From Poriferisodalis sp965116715 (lineage in GTDB: Bacteria; Actinomycetota; Acidimicrobiia; Acidimicrobiales; Poriferisodalaceae), in NCBI GenBank assembly GCA_965116715.1, contig OZ220724.1, forward strand, positions 2,790,001 to 2,854,000: a stretch of 64,000 nucleotides of DNA, read 5' to 3'. The notes beneath the pieces are model-generated. The model searched no databases. It had not been told where the DNA came from and saw nothing but the letters and a program-made list of their open reading frames with translations. The position numbers were made by a program, and so were the translations under genes. Within the stretch, counting starts at the first letter, position 1. Each line of letters starts with the position of its first letter. Shown here piece by piece: positions 37,199 to 46,082 of this stretch.

Positions 37199-37324
37199 TC
37201 GTATGCATAGCGCAAAAAACATGAAACTCACTAGGCAAAAAACAAGAACAATGCTATACAGATCGGCACCGCTTGCCGACGACGGTCAATGAGGCGTCCA
37301 TCCACTCCAAGCGGCGTGGGCCGA

Positions 37325-37819
37325 TCAGAGCGTCGGGGCTGGCTCAGGGCTTGGTGTCCATTGTTCGAGCGGGGCAGCTTCGCAGACCATCTGGAGGCCC
37401 ACAGCGGAGAGCGCTCGCTCGATCTGGTCGGGCTTGGCGGGCTTGAAGATGTCGGTGAGGCGGCGGGCATGGGAGGGACGCATGCCGATACGGCTCGCCA
37501 CTTCGGTGGCAGTGATGTTCGCAGCGAGCATGGCGTCGTGGAGGGCGAACTGTGCAGCCACAGGCGGCGACACTGCCACGAGCACTTGGCCGGGTGCGGG
37601 CTCGCTGGGCTGCGGCAGCGGCTCGTTGCCGTCGATGCAGAAGCTCAACGCCGTTTCGAGGCAGTCCCGCAGATTGTCGTTCACTTCCTGCACCGACCAG
37701 CCGCCCGTGTGTGCCGCGTGGACGTCTGGGAAGACCGCGAGGTAGCACGTCCGCCTCGTCGCCTCAGCTTCCTCTTCATCGCGTTCGATGATGCAGGGAT
37801 AGGCGTAGCGCATCGGCAT
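37325..37819 (-). CDS. hicB: HicB-type antitoxin with helix-turn-helix
   Basis: 164 aa. The N-terminal half is the HicB-like partial RNase H fold (YAYPCIIERDEEEAEATR; LAVFPDVHAAHTGGWSVQEVNDNLRDCLETAL). The C-terminal part is a helix-turn-helix (ITATEVASRIGMRPSHARRL). ATG 37819 overlaps the hicA stop codon by one base, so both are read from one transcript with hicA first. It would repress the operon and neutralise HicA. A Met codon two codons in is an alternative start. Confidence 0.9.
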   Translation of the reverse strand: MPMRYAYPCIIERDEEEAEATRRTCYLAVFPDVHAAHTGGWSVQEVNDNLRDCLETALSFCIDGNEPLPQPSEPAPGQVLVAVSPPVAAQFALHDAMLAANITATEVASRIGMRPSHARRLTDIFKPAKPDQIERALSAVGLQMVCEAAPLEQWTPSPEPAPTL

Positions 37820-38040
37820 CAGAAGTCCCTCTTGTCGATGTCGAGATCCCGCAGCATCGTGCGCAGCAAACCCGGACCGAGTTCCCCACGCCGCACGGTA
37901 GTCGTACGTTCGCCAAGTCGAATCTGCGCGTGACTGCCTTTGCCGCGGTTGGGCAGGTACTCGACCCTCAATCCGTGTCTGCGTGCGTAGCGGTTGAGCT
38001 TGCGCAGGAATTCCTGGTCGGTCACGGGCTGCGAGCCCAC
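37819..38040 (-). CDS. hicA: HicA-type mRNA interferase toxin
   Basis: 73 aa, typical HicA size. The dsRBD-like fold carries the catalytic His in the family motif region GKGSHAQIRLGERT, following RHGLRVEYLPNRG. LRTMLRDLDID resembles the usual ending. It precedes hicB, as is usual for hicAB. The pair looks complete and functional. Confidence 0.92.
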   Translation of the reverse strand: MGSQPVTDQEFLRKLNRYARRHGLRVEYLPNRGKGSHAQIRLGERTTTVRRGELGPGLLRTMLRDLDIDKRDF

Positions 38041-38149
38041 AACGGAGGCATCGCTGCGTCAAGTGATTTTCTGAACGGGCACTCCAGCCGCTGATCGGCC
38101 ATGATGTTCGCCGCCGCGCCATCCGGGCGCAGCGAACGGGGGACAGTTC

Positions 38150-39001
38150 ATGAGATTCGGCCTGATCTCGGCGAACTTGATGGGCAACGTCGACGGCGCT
38201 GCCGCGCAGGAGACCGCCCAGACTGCTGAGGAAGTCGGCTTCGACTCGCTGTGGGCGATCGAGCACGTGGTGGTGCCGAAGTCGTACAGCTCCACCTATC
38301 CCTACGACGAGGGCGGTCGCCTGTTCAAGGGCGCGAGCCAGCTCGACCACTCAGACCCGCTCATCTGGCTGGCCTATGCCGCCGCGGTGACGACCCGCAT
38401 CCGGCTGGCGACCGGCATCCTCATCCTGCCCCAGCGCAATCCGCTGATCCTGGCGAAGGAGATCGCTTCGCTGGACCGCCTGTGCGGCGGGCGTTTTGAC
38501 TTCGGCATCGGCGTGGGATGGCTGCGTGAGGAGTTCGACGCACTCGGCGTGCCGTTCGACCGCCGGGGTGCGCGCACCGACGAGTACATCGCTGCGCTGC
38601 AGGTGCTGTGGACGCAAGAGGAGGCGGAGTTCCACGGCGAATTCGTCGACTTCGACCCGGTGTATTCCCAGCCCAAGCCGATCCAGCAGCCGGTGCCGAT
38701 CCTGGTGGGCGGCCACAGCGATCGTGCAGCCCGGCGCGCCGGAGAGCTGGGTGACGTGTTCTTCCCGGCCGAACGGCCCGCAGAGGTGCTGGCGGGGCTG
38801 TTCGAATCGGCACGCCGCTCTGCCGAGGCCGCGGGACGCGACCCCGACGCGGTGGAGATGTGGACAACCGGCGGGACCGATCGGGCCCACCTCGATCAGC
38901 TCGTCGAGCTCGGCGTCAGCCAGGTGATGGTGCCGGGGCGACGGCCGCCCCAGCTCGGCGAGACCTACGGGCAGATCCTCGCCGACTACGCGGATGCATA
39001 A
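38150..39001 (+). CDS. LLM-class F420-dependent oxidoreductase
   Basis: 283 aa, the length and pattern of the F420-linked group (TIGR03619-like). Landmarks: MRFGLISANLMGNVDGAA, AEEVGFDSLWAIEHVVVP, TRIRLATGILILPQRNPL, ASLDRLCGGRFDFGIGVGWLREEFDALG, RRGARTDEYIAALQVLW, and VGGHSDRAARRAGELGDVFF. ATG 38150 starts MRFGLI without an N-terminal extension. The carboxyltransferase gene starts 29 bp downstream, so they are probably one operon. The substrate is unknown. Confidence 0.92.
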   Translation: MRFGLISANLMGNVDGAAAQETAQTAEEVGFDSLWAIEHVVVPKSYSSTYPYDEGGRLFKGASQLDHSDPLIWLAYAAAVTTRIRLATGILILPQRNPLILAKEIASLDRLCGGRFDFGIGVGWLREEFDALGVPFDRRGARTDEYIAALQVLWTQEEAEFHGEFVDFDPVYSQPKPIQQPVPILVGGHSDRAARRAGELGDVFFPAERPAEVLAGLFESARRSAEAAGRDPDAVEMWTTGGTDRAHLDQLVELGVSQVMVPGRRPPQLGETYGQILADYADA

Positions 39002-39030
39002 GCGGCAGGCGACAGCGCAGGAGAGAAGCA

Positions 39031-40611
39031 ATGGCTGAATACGGTGACGGCGACGCGATCAGCCACGAGCAACGGGTTGCCGAGATGGCGGCCCGAGCCG
39101 AGGCGATCCGGCGGGACATGGGCGGCGCGTCGAAGGTGCGGGCGATGGCCCAAGAGGGCGATCGCACGATCCGCGAGCACATCGACGCCTTCTGTGACGA
39201 GGGCACGTTCCGCGAGATCGGCACGTTCAGTCGATCGCTCCGTCCGGAGATGCGCGACATCACGCCCGGCGACGGGAAGATCGGCGGTCACGCCGAGGTC
39301 GACGGACGCCCGGTTGCCGTGTTCGGCGATGACATCACGGTGCTGCGGGGCTCCAGCTCCATCGTCGGCACCCGCAAGGAGAGCCGCCTGTACGACCGGG
39401 CGCTCGCGATGGGCATTCCCATCGTCCACTTCGGCGAGACGGGCGGCGGCCGCATTCCCGACCTGATGGGCTCGGAGGGGATCTCCGAGCCGGGCGCGAT
39501 GTTCGAGATGGCCCAGCGACGGCACCGGGTGCCGATGGCCACGATGATTTGCGGGCAGTCGTTCGGCGGCTCGTCGTTCCTGTCGGCGCTCAGCGACTAC
39601 GTGGTGATGGTGCGCGGCTCGTGCCTGGCCGTGACGTCGCCGAAGGTCTTTGAGATCGCCACCGGCGAAGTCATCTCGTTCGAGGACGTCGGCGGCGTGG
39701 ACGTGCACTCCCGCAAGACGGGCCAGATCGATCTCGGCGTGGACACCGACGAAGAGGGATATGCCGCCATCCGGCGGTGGCTGTCGTACCTGCCGTCGAA
39801 CGCGTGGGAGCCGGCGCCGCGTGCCGAGCCCCGCGGCGGCGACGGGCCCGACCCCGAACTGGCGCGCATGGTTCCCGCGCGCCGTACACGCGGCTACGAC
39901 ATGCGGCGCGTCGTGGCTCGCATCTGCGATCCCGACTCGGTCTTCGAGTTGCAGCCGAACTACGCCCGCAATGTGGTGTGCGCGCTCGCCCGGCTGGACG
40001 GGTACGCGGTGGGCGTCATCGCCAACAACCCGATGTTCGGAGCGGGCACGCTCGATCCGCAGGCCTGTCACAAGATCATCCGGCTGGCGACGGTCTGCGA
40101 CTCCTACAACATCCCGATGGTCTTCCTGGTGGACGTGCCGGGCTTCATGGTGGGCAAGCGGGTCGAGCACGACCTGATGCTGCACTGGGGCATGCGCATG
40201 ATGCATGCGCTGCAGAATGCGTCCACGCCGACCCTGACGGTGTGCCTGCGCAAGGCGTTCGGCCTGGCATGGCAGGCCATGAACGGCTCCCGCATGCCGA
40301 GCCACGGCATCTACTGCTGGCCGGGTGCCGAGATCGGCTTCATGGATCCCGAAGTCGGCGTGAACGTGGCCTTCGGTTCGAAGCTGGACCGGATGGGCGA
40401 TGCCGATGAGCGCGAGGCCGAACGCCTGAAGCTGGTCGCCGAGGTCGCCGAGGCCACGAATCCGTTCGACGCCGCCGGCACCATGCGCATCGACGAGATG
40501 ATCGACCCGGCCGACACCCGCCGCGTGCTCATCTCCGATCTGCGGATGCTGGCCAACCGGCCGGTGCCGCCGCCCGAGCAGCGACCGCTCAGCTACTGGC
40601 CGAGCTGCTGA
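39031..40611 (+). CDS. Acyl-CoA carboxylase beta subunit without a linked biotin subunit
   Basis: 526 aa carboxyltransferase. ATG 39031 follows CAGGAG. Conserved blocks: RKESRLYDRALAMGIPIVHFGETGGGR (Gly-rich oxyanion region), MICGQSFGGSSFLSAL, NVVCALARLDGYAVGVIANNP, MVFLVDVPGFMVGKRVE and WPGAEIGFMDPEVGVNVAFGSKLD. These are the acyl-CoA and biotin sites of PCC/ACC-type beta subunits. It differs from the 16329 protein, so it probably serves another acyl-CoA. No alpha subunit is adjacent; it would need the 14119 protein or one outside the window. Confidence 0.9.
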   Translation: MAEYGDGDAISHEQRVAEMAARAEAIRRDMGGASKVRAMAQEGDRTIREHIDAFCDEGTFREIGTFSRSLRPEMRDITPGDGKIGGHAEVDGRPVAVFGDDITVLRGSSSIVGTRKESRLYDRALAMGIPIVHFGETGGGRIPDLMGSEGISEPGAMFEMAQRRHRVPMATMICGQSFGGSSFLSALSDYVVMVRGSCLAVTSPKVFEIATGEVISFEDVGGVDVHSRKTGQIDLGVDTDEEGYAAIRRWLSYLPSNAWEPAPRAEPRGGDGPDPELARMVPARRTRGYDMRRVVARICDPDSVFELQPNYARNVVCALARLDGYAVGVIANNPMFGAGTLDPQACHKIIRLATVCDSYNIPMVFLVDVPGFMVGKRVEHDLMLHWGMRMMHALQNASTPTLTVCLRKAFGLAWQAMNGSRMPSHGIYCWPGAEIGFMDPEVGVNVAFGSKLDRMGDADEREAERLKLVAEVAEATNPFDAAGTMRIDEMIDPADTRRVLISDLRMLANRPVPPPEQRPLSYWPSC

Positions 40612-40695
40612 CAGAGTTCAATGCGCGCGGGAGACTTCGAGATGCGCGTAGGGTCAGCGCAGTCGGTCTTCTTGGTGGACGAGGAGTTCTGAGCC

Positions 40696-41397
40696 GTGAT
40701 CGATCTTGAAGGCGTCACCAAGCACTACGAAGTCGGCCCGGTGCTGGTGACGGCGCTGGCCGGCATCGACCTGCACGTCGACACCGGCGAGTTCGTCGTC
40801 GTCCTCGGTGCGTCCGGCAGCGGCAAGACCACGACGCTCAACATCATCGGGGCTCTGGACTCACCGTCGTCGGGCAAGGTGGTCGTCGGAGGGCGCGACC
40901 TCACCACCTCAAGCCGCAGCGAGCTCTTCGCGCTGAGGCGTGAAACGGTCAGCTTCATCTTCCAGAGCTTCAACCTCTTCCCGGGTTTGACGGCAACCGA
41001 GAACGTCGAGTTCGGCATGGACGTCTCCGGCAAGAGCGGAACAGCCTCGCCCGCCGACATCCTTGACTCCGTCGGGCTCGGCCACCGATTGGGGCACTTC
41101 CCCCACGAGCTGTCGGGCGGTGAGCAGCAGCGCGTCGCGATCGCACGAGCGCTTGCCACCGGCAATCCGGTGCTGCTCGCGGATGAGCCCACGGGCGAGC
41201 TGGACTTCAAGACCGGTGCCCAGATTCTCGAGTTGCTCGCCGAGCAGGCCAACCAGGACAGGGCCGTGCTGGTGGTGACGCACAACCGCGAGATCTCCCG
41301 CATGGCCGACCGTGTGGTCGAGATGAGCAGCGGGCAGATCATCAGCGACGGCCCGCCCGAAGGCGGCAAGACCCCGCTGTCCGAGCTGCGCTGGTAG
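40696..41397 (+). CDS. ABC transporter ATP-binding protein, MacB/LolD type
   Basis: 233 aa. Walker A GASGSGKTT, Q-loop FIFQSFNL, signature LSGGEQQRV, Walker B VLLADEPTGEL and H-loop VTHNR are all intact. The Q-loop and NLFPGLTATENVE region are characteristic of the MacB/LolD group that pairs with FtsX-type permeases. GTG 40696 starts directly at IDLEGVTKHYE. The permease follows after 9 bp. It powers an exporter or lipoprotein-related transporter rather than import. Confidence 0.95.
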   Translation: MIDLEGVTKHYEVGPVLVTALAGIDLHVDTGEFVVVLGASGSGKTTTLNIIGALDSPSSGKVVVGGRDLTTSSRSELFALRRETVSFIFQSFNLFPGLTATENVEFGMDVSGKSGTASPADILDSVGLGHRLGHFPHELSGGEQQRVAIARALATGNPVLLADEPTGELDFKTGAQILELLAEQANQDRAVLVVTHNREISRMADRVVEMSSGQIISDGPPEGGKTPLSELRW

Positions 41398-41406
41398 GTC
41401 CCGGGC

Positions 41407-43857
41407 ATGAAGCTCCTCCGGCTGAGGTGGTCGCTGCGGGACGCCCGCAGACGCTGGATCCAGATCGTGGCCATCGGCTTCACCTTGGCGATCGGCATCG
41501 GGTTGTACGCGGGGCTCTCGAGCGTCACGCAATGGCGGCTCATCTCCATCGACAAGAGCCTCGAAGCAACCAGCATGTATGACCTGCGTGCCACGGTCGG
41601 CGAGGGCGGGGAGGTGCCGGCGGGCTCGCTCGCCCGCATTGCCAGCGAGATCGAGGGCATCGACCGCTACAACGAACGCCTTCTGTTCGACACCCAGGTC
41701 GAGACCGTCGCCGGCGACGAGGAACTGCTGGTGCACGGGCGCATCGTCGGCATGGACGTCTCGGGGAGCCAACCGGTCGTCAACGACGTCTACCTGATCG
41801 ACGACTCTGCCCGTCCGGCATCGGGTGCCGCAACACCGCAAGTGCTGATCAACCGGAGCTTCGCCACATTCTGGGACCTGCCGACGAGTGGCACGCTGAC
41901 CGTCGGCGGCGATGTCGACGTGGACTATGTCGGCGCTGCCGTGTCGCCCGAGTTCTTCCTGATCATCGAGGGGAACGGTTCGCTCGGCAAGTCGAACCTG
42001 GCTGTGCTGTTTGCACCGCTGTCTGCCGCGCAGGACATCTCGGGTCGCCCCGGCGTCGTCAACGATCTCGTGCTGACTCTCGAGCCCGGTGCCGATGCTG
42101 CGGCGGTGTCCGAGCAGCTCGTCGAAGCCGCAGCGTCGCAGGACGGTGTGCTGCTGGATGTCATCACCCGTGAGGCGACGCCGTCGTATATCGGCTTGAC
42201 CGGCTCGCCTGAGATCGACCAAGGCATCTACAACGCCATCTCGCTCCTGCTCTTTGTGGGTGCAGCATTCGCCGCACTGAACTTCTCCGCGCGGATGGTC
42301 GAAGCGCAGCGGCGAGAGATCGGCAATTCCATGGCGGTCGGCGAGCGTCCCCGGTCGATCGTCATCCGGCCGCTGCTCATCGGCCTGCAGATCGGCATCA
42401 TCGGCATGATCCTGGGCGTCGTCGTCGGCTACGCAATCGCATTCCAGACGGTGAGCGTCGTGCAGGAGGTCGCGTGGCTGCCGATCTTCGAGCAGCCGTT
42501 CCAGGCAGCCATCTACGGGCAGGCCATGGCGCTCGGGTTCGCCGTCCCGGTGCTTGCCGTGCTCTGGCCTGTGCTGCGCGCCGTCCGGGTGAAGCCGGTC
42601 GACGCGATCCGCTCGAGCCACTTGGCGTCCCGGGGCGGGAGCCTGGGACCCATCATCAGCCGCATCCCCCTGCCCGGCCGCAGTCTGGAGCGAATGCCCT
42701 TCCGGAACCTGATGAGAGCGCCCCGCCGGACGTTCCTGACGCTGCTGACGTTCACCATGAGCCTCGCGATCATGTTCGCCATGCTGGGGCTGGGCAGCAC
42801 GTTCACGACCACGCTCGACGACGGCAACGAAGAACTTCTCGGCGGCGAGCCCGACCGCTTCACCGTGCAGTTGGACTCCCTCTACCTGGTGAACTCACCG
42901 CAAGTCCAAGACGTGCTCGCCAATCCGACGGTGCAATCCGGCGAGGCGGCCATGGTGCTGGGAGCCAATGTCACCGCTGCCGTGCCTGATGGAGACGTCG
43001 ACGAGGCCGTCGATCTCGATCTCGCAGTCCGCTTTGTCGACTTCGGCAGCACCGTGTGGACGCCGACCGCGACGCAAGGCTCGCTGTCTCGGGGAGCGTC
43101 TGGCATCGTGCTCGCCGACAAGGCGGCCCGCGACCTCGGCGTGGGGATCGGCGACGACGTTGTCGTGACGCACCCAGCGCTCGTCGACGGAGCGTTCACC
43201 AACAGCACTCGCCTGCTGCCGGTCGCAGCGACCCATCCGCACCCGTTGCGGCTGAACGCCTACATGGATCTCTCGCAGACGTCGACGTGGGGCTTCGGCG
43301 GTCTCGCCAACATCGTGACCGGTGTGCCGGCTGACGGGAGCAGCCTCAACGACGTGAAGCGATCGCTGTTCGGCAGCGGCAAAGGCGTGTCTTTGGTGCA
43401 GGGTCTGGGTGAGACATTCCAGTCCTTGGAGGATTCGCTGCAGCAGTCCCAGGGCGTGTTCTTCATCACGCGGATCTTCGTGATCTTCCTCGTGATGCTG
43501 ATTGCGTTCAATACCGCCAACATCAGCGTGGACGAGCGCTCCCGGGACCATGCGACGATGTTCGCCTACGGGATTCCCGTGCGACGGGTGATCGCGAATC
43601 TCTCCGTGGAGGGGTTGCTGCTGGGCGTCGTTGCGGTGGTGCTCGGCGGCCTGTTCGGCTACGCCATATTGCTGTGGATGGCGCTGTTCCAGATGCCGGC
43701 GGCGATCCCCGACATCGGCATGATCGTGTCGGTGAGCTGGTGGGAGATGGCGCTGTCGTTCGTGTTGGCGCTGGCTGCGATCGCGTTGGCGCCGGTGTTC
43801 CCGGGTCGCAAGCTGAAGAAGATGTTCATCCCGGGGCAGCTGCGCGTGATGGAGTAG
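41407..43857 (+). CDS. FtsX-like permease, two-domain
   Basis: 816 aa membrane subunit with TM1 near residues 18-42 (WIQIVAIGFTLAIGIGLYAGL), a large extracytoplasmic domain, then membrane helices near 275-370 with FtsX blocks (GAAFAALNFSARMVEAQRREIGNSMAVGERPRSI), a second TM around 435-460, a second extracytoplasmic domain, and three further TMs near 690-805 (DERSRDHATMFAYGIPVRRVI). The duplicated FtsX layout resembles large actinobacterial permeases. It works with the preceding ATPase. Confidence 0.92.
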   Translation: MKLLRLRWSLRDARRRWIQIVAIGFTLAIGIGLYAGLSSVTQWRLISIDKSLEATSMYDLRATVGEGGEVPAGSLARIASEIEGIDRYNERLLFDTQVETVAGDEELLVHGRIVGMDVSGSQPVVNDVYLIDDSARPASGAATPQVLINRSFATFWDLPTSGTLTVGGDVDVDYVGAAVSPEFFLIIEGNGSLGKSNLAVLFAPLSAAQDISGRPGVVNDLVLTLEPGADAAAVSEQLVEAAASQDGVLLDVITREATPSYIGLTGSPEIDQGIYNAISLLLFVGAAFAALNFSARMVEAQRREIGNSMAVGERPRSIVIRPLLIGLQIGIIGMILGVVVGYAIAFQTVSVVQEVAWLPIFEQPFQAAIYGQAMALGFAVPVLAVLWPVLRAVRVKPVDAIRSSHLASRGGSLGPIISRIPLPGRSLERMPFRNLMRAPRRTFLTLLTFTMSLAIMFAMLGLGSTFTTTLDDGNEELLGGEPDRFTVQLDSLYLVNSPQVQDVLANPTVQSGEAAMVLGANVTAAVPDGDVDEAVDLDLAVRFVDFGSTVWTPTATQGSLSRGASGIVLADKAARDLGVGIGDDVVVTHPALVDGAFTNSTRLLPVAATHPHPLRLNAYMDLSQTSTWGFGGLANIVTGVPADGSSLNDVKRSLFGSGKGVSLVQGLGETFQSLEDSLQQSQGVFFITRIFVIFLVMLIAFNTANISVDERSRDHATMFAYGIPVRRVIANLSVEGLLLGVVAVVLGGLFGYAILLWMALFQMPAAIPDIGMIVSVSWWEMALSFVLALAAIALAPVFPGRKLKKMFIPGQLRVME

Positions 43858-43892
43858 CGCCTAGCCGCCTCCACAGCTATGACATCTGTGTC

Positions 43893-44834
43893 TTACCCGT
43901 TGGGTGCCGGGGGTTCGTATGCCCAGGGTTGGCGTGGGAGCGATGCTGGGTCGAACCGCTGTGATACGTGACGCAGATCGTCCGGATGCGACACGGACTC
44001 GAGTTGGAGGCTCGCGAGCAGCAGGTTGAGCACGTCGAGCGCTGTTTCGCCGAGGGCGAGCCTGTCGCTCAGTGTGACGGCGCCGTCGCGCTTGGCTAGG
44101 CGTTGGCCTTGCGGATTGAGCACGAGTGGGACATGGGCGTATGACGGCGGTGCGAGGCCGAGGAGGCGCGCCAGATGCAGCTGGCGGGGGGTGGACGGCA
44201 GCAGGTCGTCGCCTCGCACTACTTCGGTCACGGCTTGGGCGGCATCGTCCACGACCACTGCGAGGTTGTAGGCGGGGGTGCCGTCGCCGCGCTGGAGCAC
44301 GAAATCGTCGACGATGCCCCGGTAGGTGCCGAGCTGGCGGTCGATGACCGTTAGCTCAGCGGACCCCACGTCGTCGCCACCGGCTCGTAGCCGGAGCGCC
44401 GGAGGCCGGCCGTCAGCCCGTCGCTGTTCGAGCTCAGCCCGTGAGAGACGGCGACAGGTGCCTGGGTAGGCACCTTCGGGGGAGGGGCCGTGCGGGGCTG
44501 CTGCGGCTTCGGCGATCTCGCGGCGGGTGCAGAAGCACTCGTAGGTGAGGCTGCGCCGGCGCAGGTCGGCGATGGCGTCGAGGTACAGGTCCAATCGGTC
44601 GCTCTGGCGGACTGGCTCGCCATCCCAGTCGAGCCCGAGCGCGGTGATGTCGCGCAGCTGCGCCTCGTAGTACTGGGGCCGCACGGCGTTGTCGAGATCT
44701 TCGAACCGCCACAGGAACCTTCCGCCCGCAGAGCGGGCGAACAGCCATGCCAGCAGCGCGGTGCGCAGGTTTCCCAAGTGCAGGTCGCCGGTAGGGCTCG
44801 GAGCCCACCGGCCCACCGATGAGGCTGGGGTCAA
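43893..44834 (-). CDS. gluQ: Glutamyl-Q tRNA(Asp) synthetase
   Basis: 313 aa, a truncated class I synthetase catalytic domain that attaches Glu to queuosine of tRNA(Asp), without the anticodon-binding domain of GlnRS/GluRS. The HIGH-type motif is PSPTGDLHLGN, and the KMSKS-type motif is LAKRDG. A zinc site is suggested by FCTRREI and YPGTC, as in YadB. TTG 44834 overlaps the stop of the upstream gene (TTGA); GTG 44816 is an alternative start. The gene is translationally coupled to the nitroreductase fusion. Confidence 0.92.
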   Translation of the reverse strand: MTPASSVGRWAPSPTGDLHLGNLRTALLAWLFARSAGGRFLWRFEDLDNAVRPQYYEAQLRDITALGLDWDGEPVRQSDRLDLYLDAIADLRRRSLTYECFCTRREIAEAAAAPHGPSPEGAYPGTCRRLSRAELEQRRADGRPPALRLRAGGDDVGSAELTVIDRQLGTYRGIVDDFVLQRGDGTPAYNLAVVVDDAAQAVTEVVRGDDLLPSTPRQLHLARLLGLAPPSYAHVPLVLNPQGQRLAKRDGAVTLSDRLALGETALDVLNLLLASLQLESVSHPDDLRHVSQRFDPASLPRQPWAYEPPAPNG

Positions 44835-46042
44835 GCGCTGCCCTCGGCGAGCGCCTTGATGCCTTCGACACAGCGCGTCATGTTCGCCAGATGCTCGTCC
44901 TGGCGGCGGGACAGGATGCGAGGCTCCTTGTCGGGCATCGCCGTGATGGCCATGGTGAGGCCGGATTCACCGGGACCGATCCGCACCGTGTGGCGCAGGC
45001 GGCAGCGCTGGCCGTGCAGCACGTCGATCTCGTAGCGCCAGCGGGCGCCGGCAACCTCTTCAGTCTCGCCGGTCGCCCAGCCGAAGAGCACGTTCGGCTC
45101 GTACTCGGTGACGGTGAGGTCGATGTTCCACTCGCCGATGGCGGGGTGCTGGTTGTGGCCGATGAACTTGGCGCCGGCGGCGGGACCGTCGTAGCCGGGT
45201 GCCCACTCGGCACGCACGAACTCCTCGGAGAAGTCGGCCCCGGCGTTGATGTCGCTGACGATCTCCCACACGCGTTCCGCGGGCGCGTCGATGTCGACTT
45301 CGACCGTGGCGCCCGGCCCCTCGCCCAGGGTGCGAGCGGCTGTCTCGTCGCCCCGGGCCTCCCAGGTGCGGCCCCAGCCGTCCACGTAGGCGATCTCGTT
45401 GGCGCGTCGGCGAGGCACGGAGCCGAACTCGGTGCCCTTCGCATACGCCAGCGGCAGCAGTGCCACGGGCGTGACCCCCTCGGGGATGCCGAGCACCTCA
45501 CGCAGCTCGTCCTCCTTGTTGAGAATGGCGGTGGTCCATGCCGTGGCGAGGCCCCGGGCGCGGGCCGCGAGGCAGAAGCTCCACGCCGACTGCAGCACCG
45601 AGTCGAACAGGCCCGGTTTGCCGCTGTTGTCGTGGACCCCCCACACGCAGGGGATGACGATGACCGGCACCTCGGCGAGGTGCTCCGCGAGGTGGAACGC
45701 CGATTTCATCACCTGCTCCATCGGGTGCCCGGTTCCCGCCGTCGCATCGCGCCCGCGCTGCATGAACGCGCCGACGATCGAGTGGTACATGTCGCCGATC
45801 GCCTGCCGCTGGGCCGGGTCGCGGATCAGCAGCCACCGCCGGCTGGCCTGATTGCCGCCGCCTGGTCCCTGCTCGGCCACGTCGATGCAGTCGAGCACGA
45901 TGTCGTGCGGCACCTCACGCTCGAGGTCCAGCCGCAGCCGCACTGAGCGGGTGGTGGACAGCACGCCGTCGATCGACGCCAAGTCAACCCCGGCAGTGTC
46001 ATAGCGGGCGGGAACATGGGGGTTCAGCTCTGGTGTCGGCAT
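44831..46042 (-). CDS. Nitroreductase-SRPBCC fusion protein
   Basis: 403 aa. Residues about 1-215 are a nitroreductase-type FMN domain: DGVLSTTRSVRLRLDLE, GGGNQASRRWLLIRDPAQR and AWTTAILNKEDELREVLGIPEG. Residues about 235-395 form an SRPBCC/polyketide cyclase-like pocket (EVDIDAPAERVWEIVSDI; WEYEIDVL-like strand YEIDVLHG). The intervening linker is short, so the hydrophobic pocket probably presents a substrate to the flavin. The usual homologues are separate proteins. Its stop overlaps the gluQ start. The substrate is unknown; a lipid or aromatic compound is possible by analogy to SRPBCC proteins. Confidence 0.85.
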   Translation of the reverse strand: MPTPELNPHVPARYDTAGVDLASIDGVLSTTRSVRLRLDLEREVPHDIVLDCIDVAEQGPGGGNQASRRWLLIRDPAQRQAIGDMYHSIVGAFMQRGRDATAGTGHPMEQVMKSAFHLAEHLAEVPVIVIPCVWGVHDNSGKPGLFDSVLQSAWSFCLAARARGLATAWTTAILNKEDELREVLGIPEGVTPVALLPLAYAKGTEFGSVPRRRANEIAYVDGWGRTWEARGDETAARTLGEGPGATVEVDIDAPAERVWEIVSDINAGADFSEEFVRAEWAPGYDGPAAGAKFIGHNQHPAIGEWNIDLTVTEYEPNVLFGWATGETEEVAGARWRYEIDVLHGQRCRLRHTVRIGPGESGLTMAITAMPDKEPRILSRRQDEHLANMTRCVEGIKALAEGSA

Positions 46043-46082
46043 GCCGCCAGTATTGCCGTCTCACTCAATAGTTTCTCCGGAC

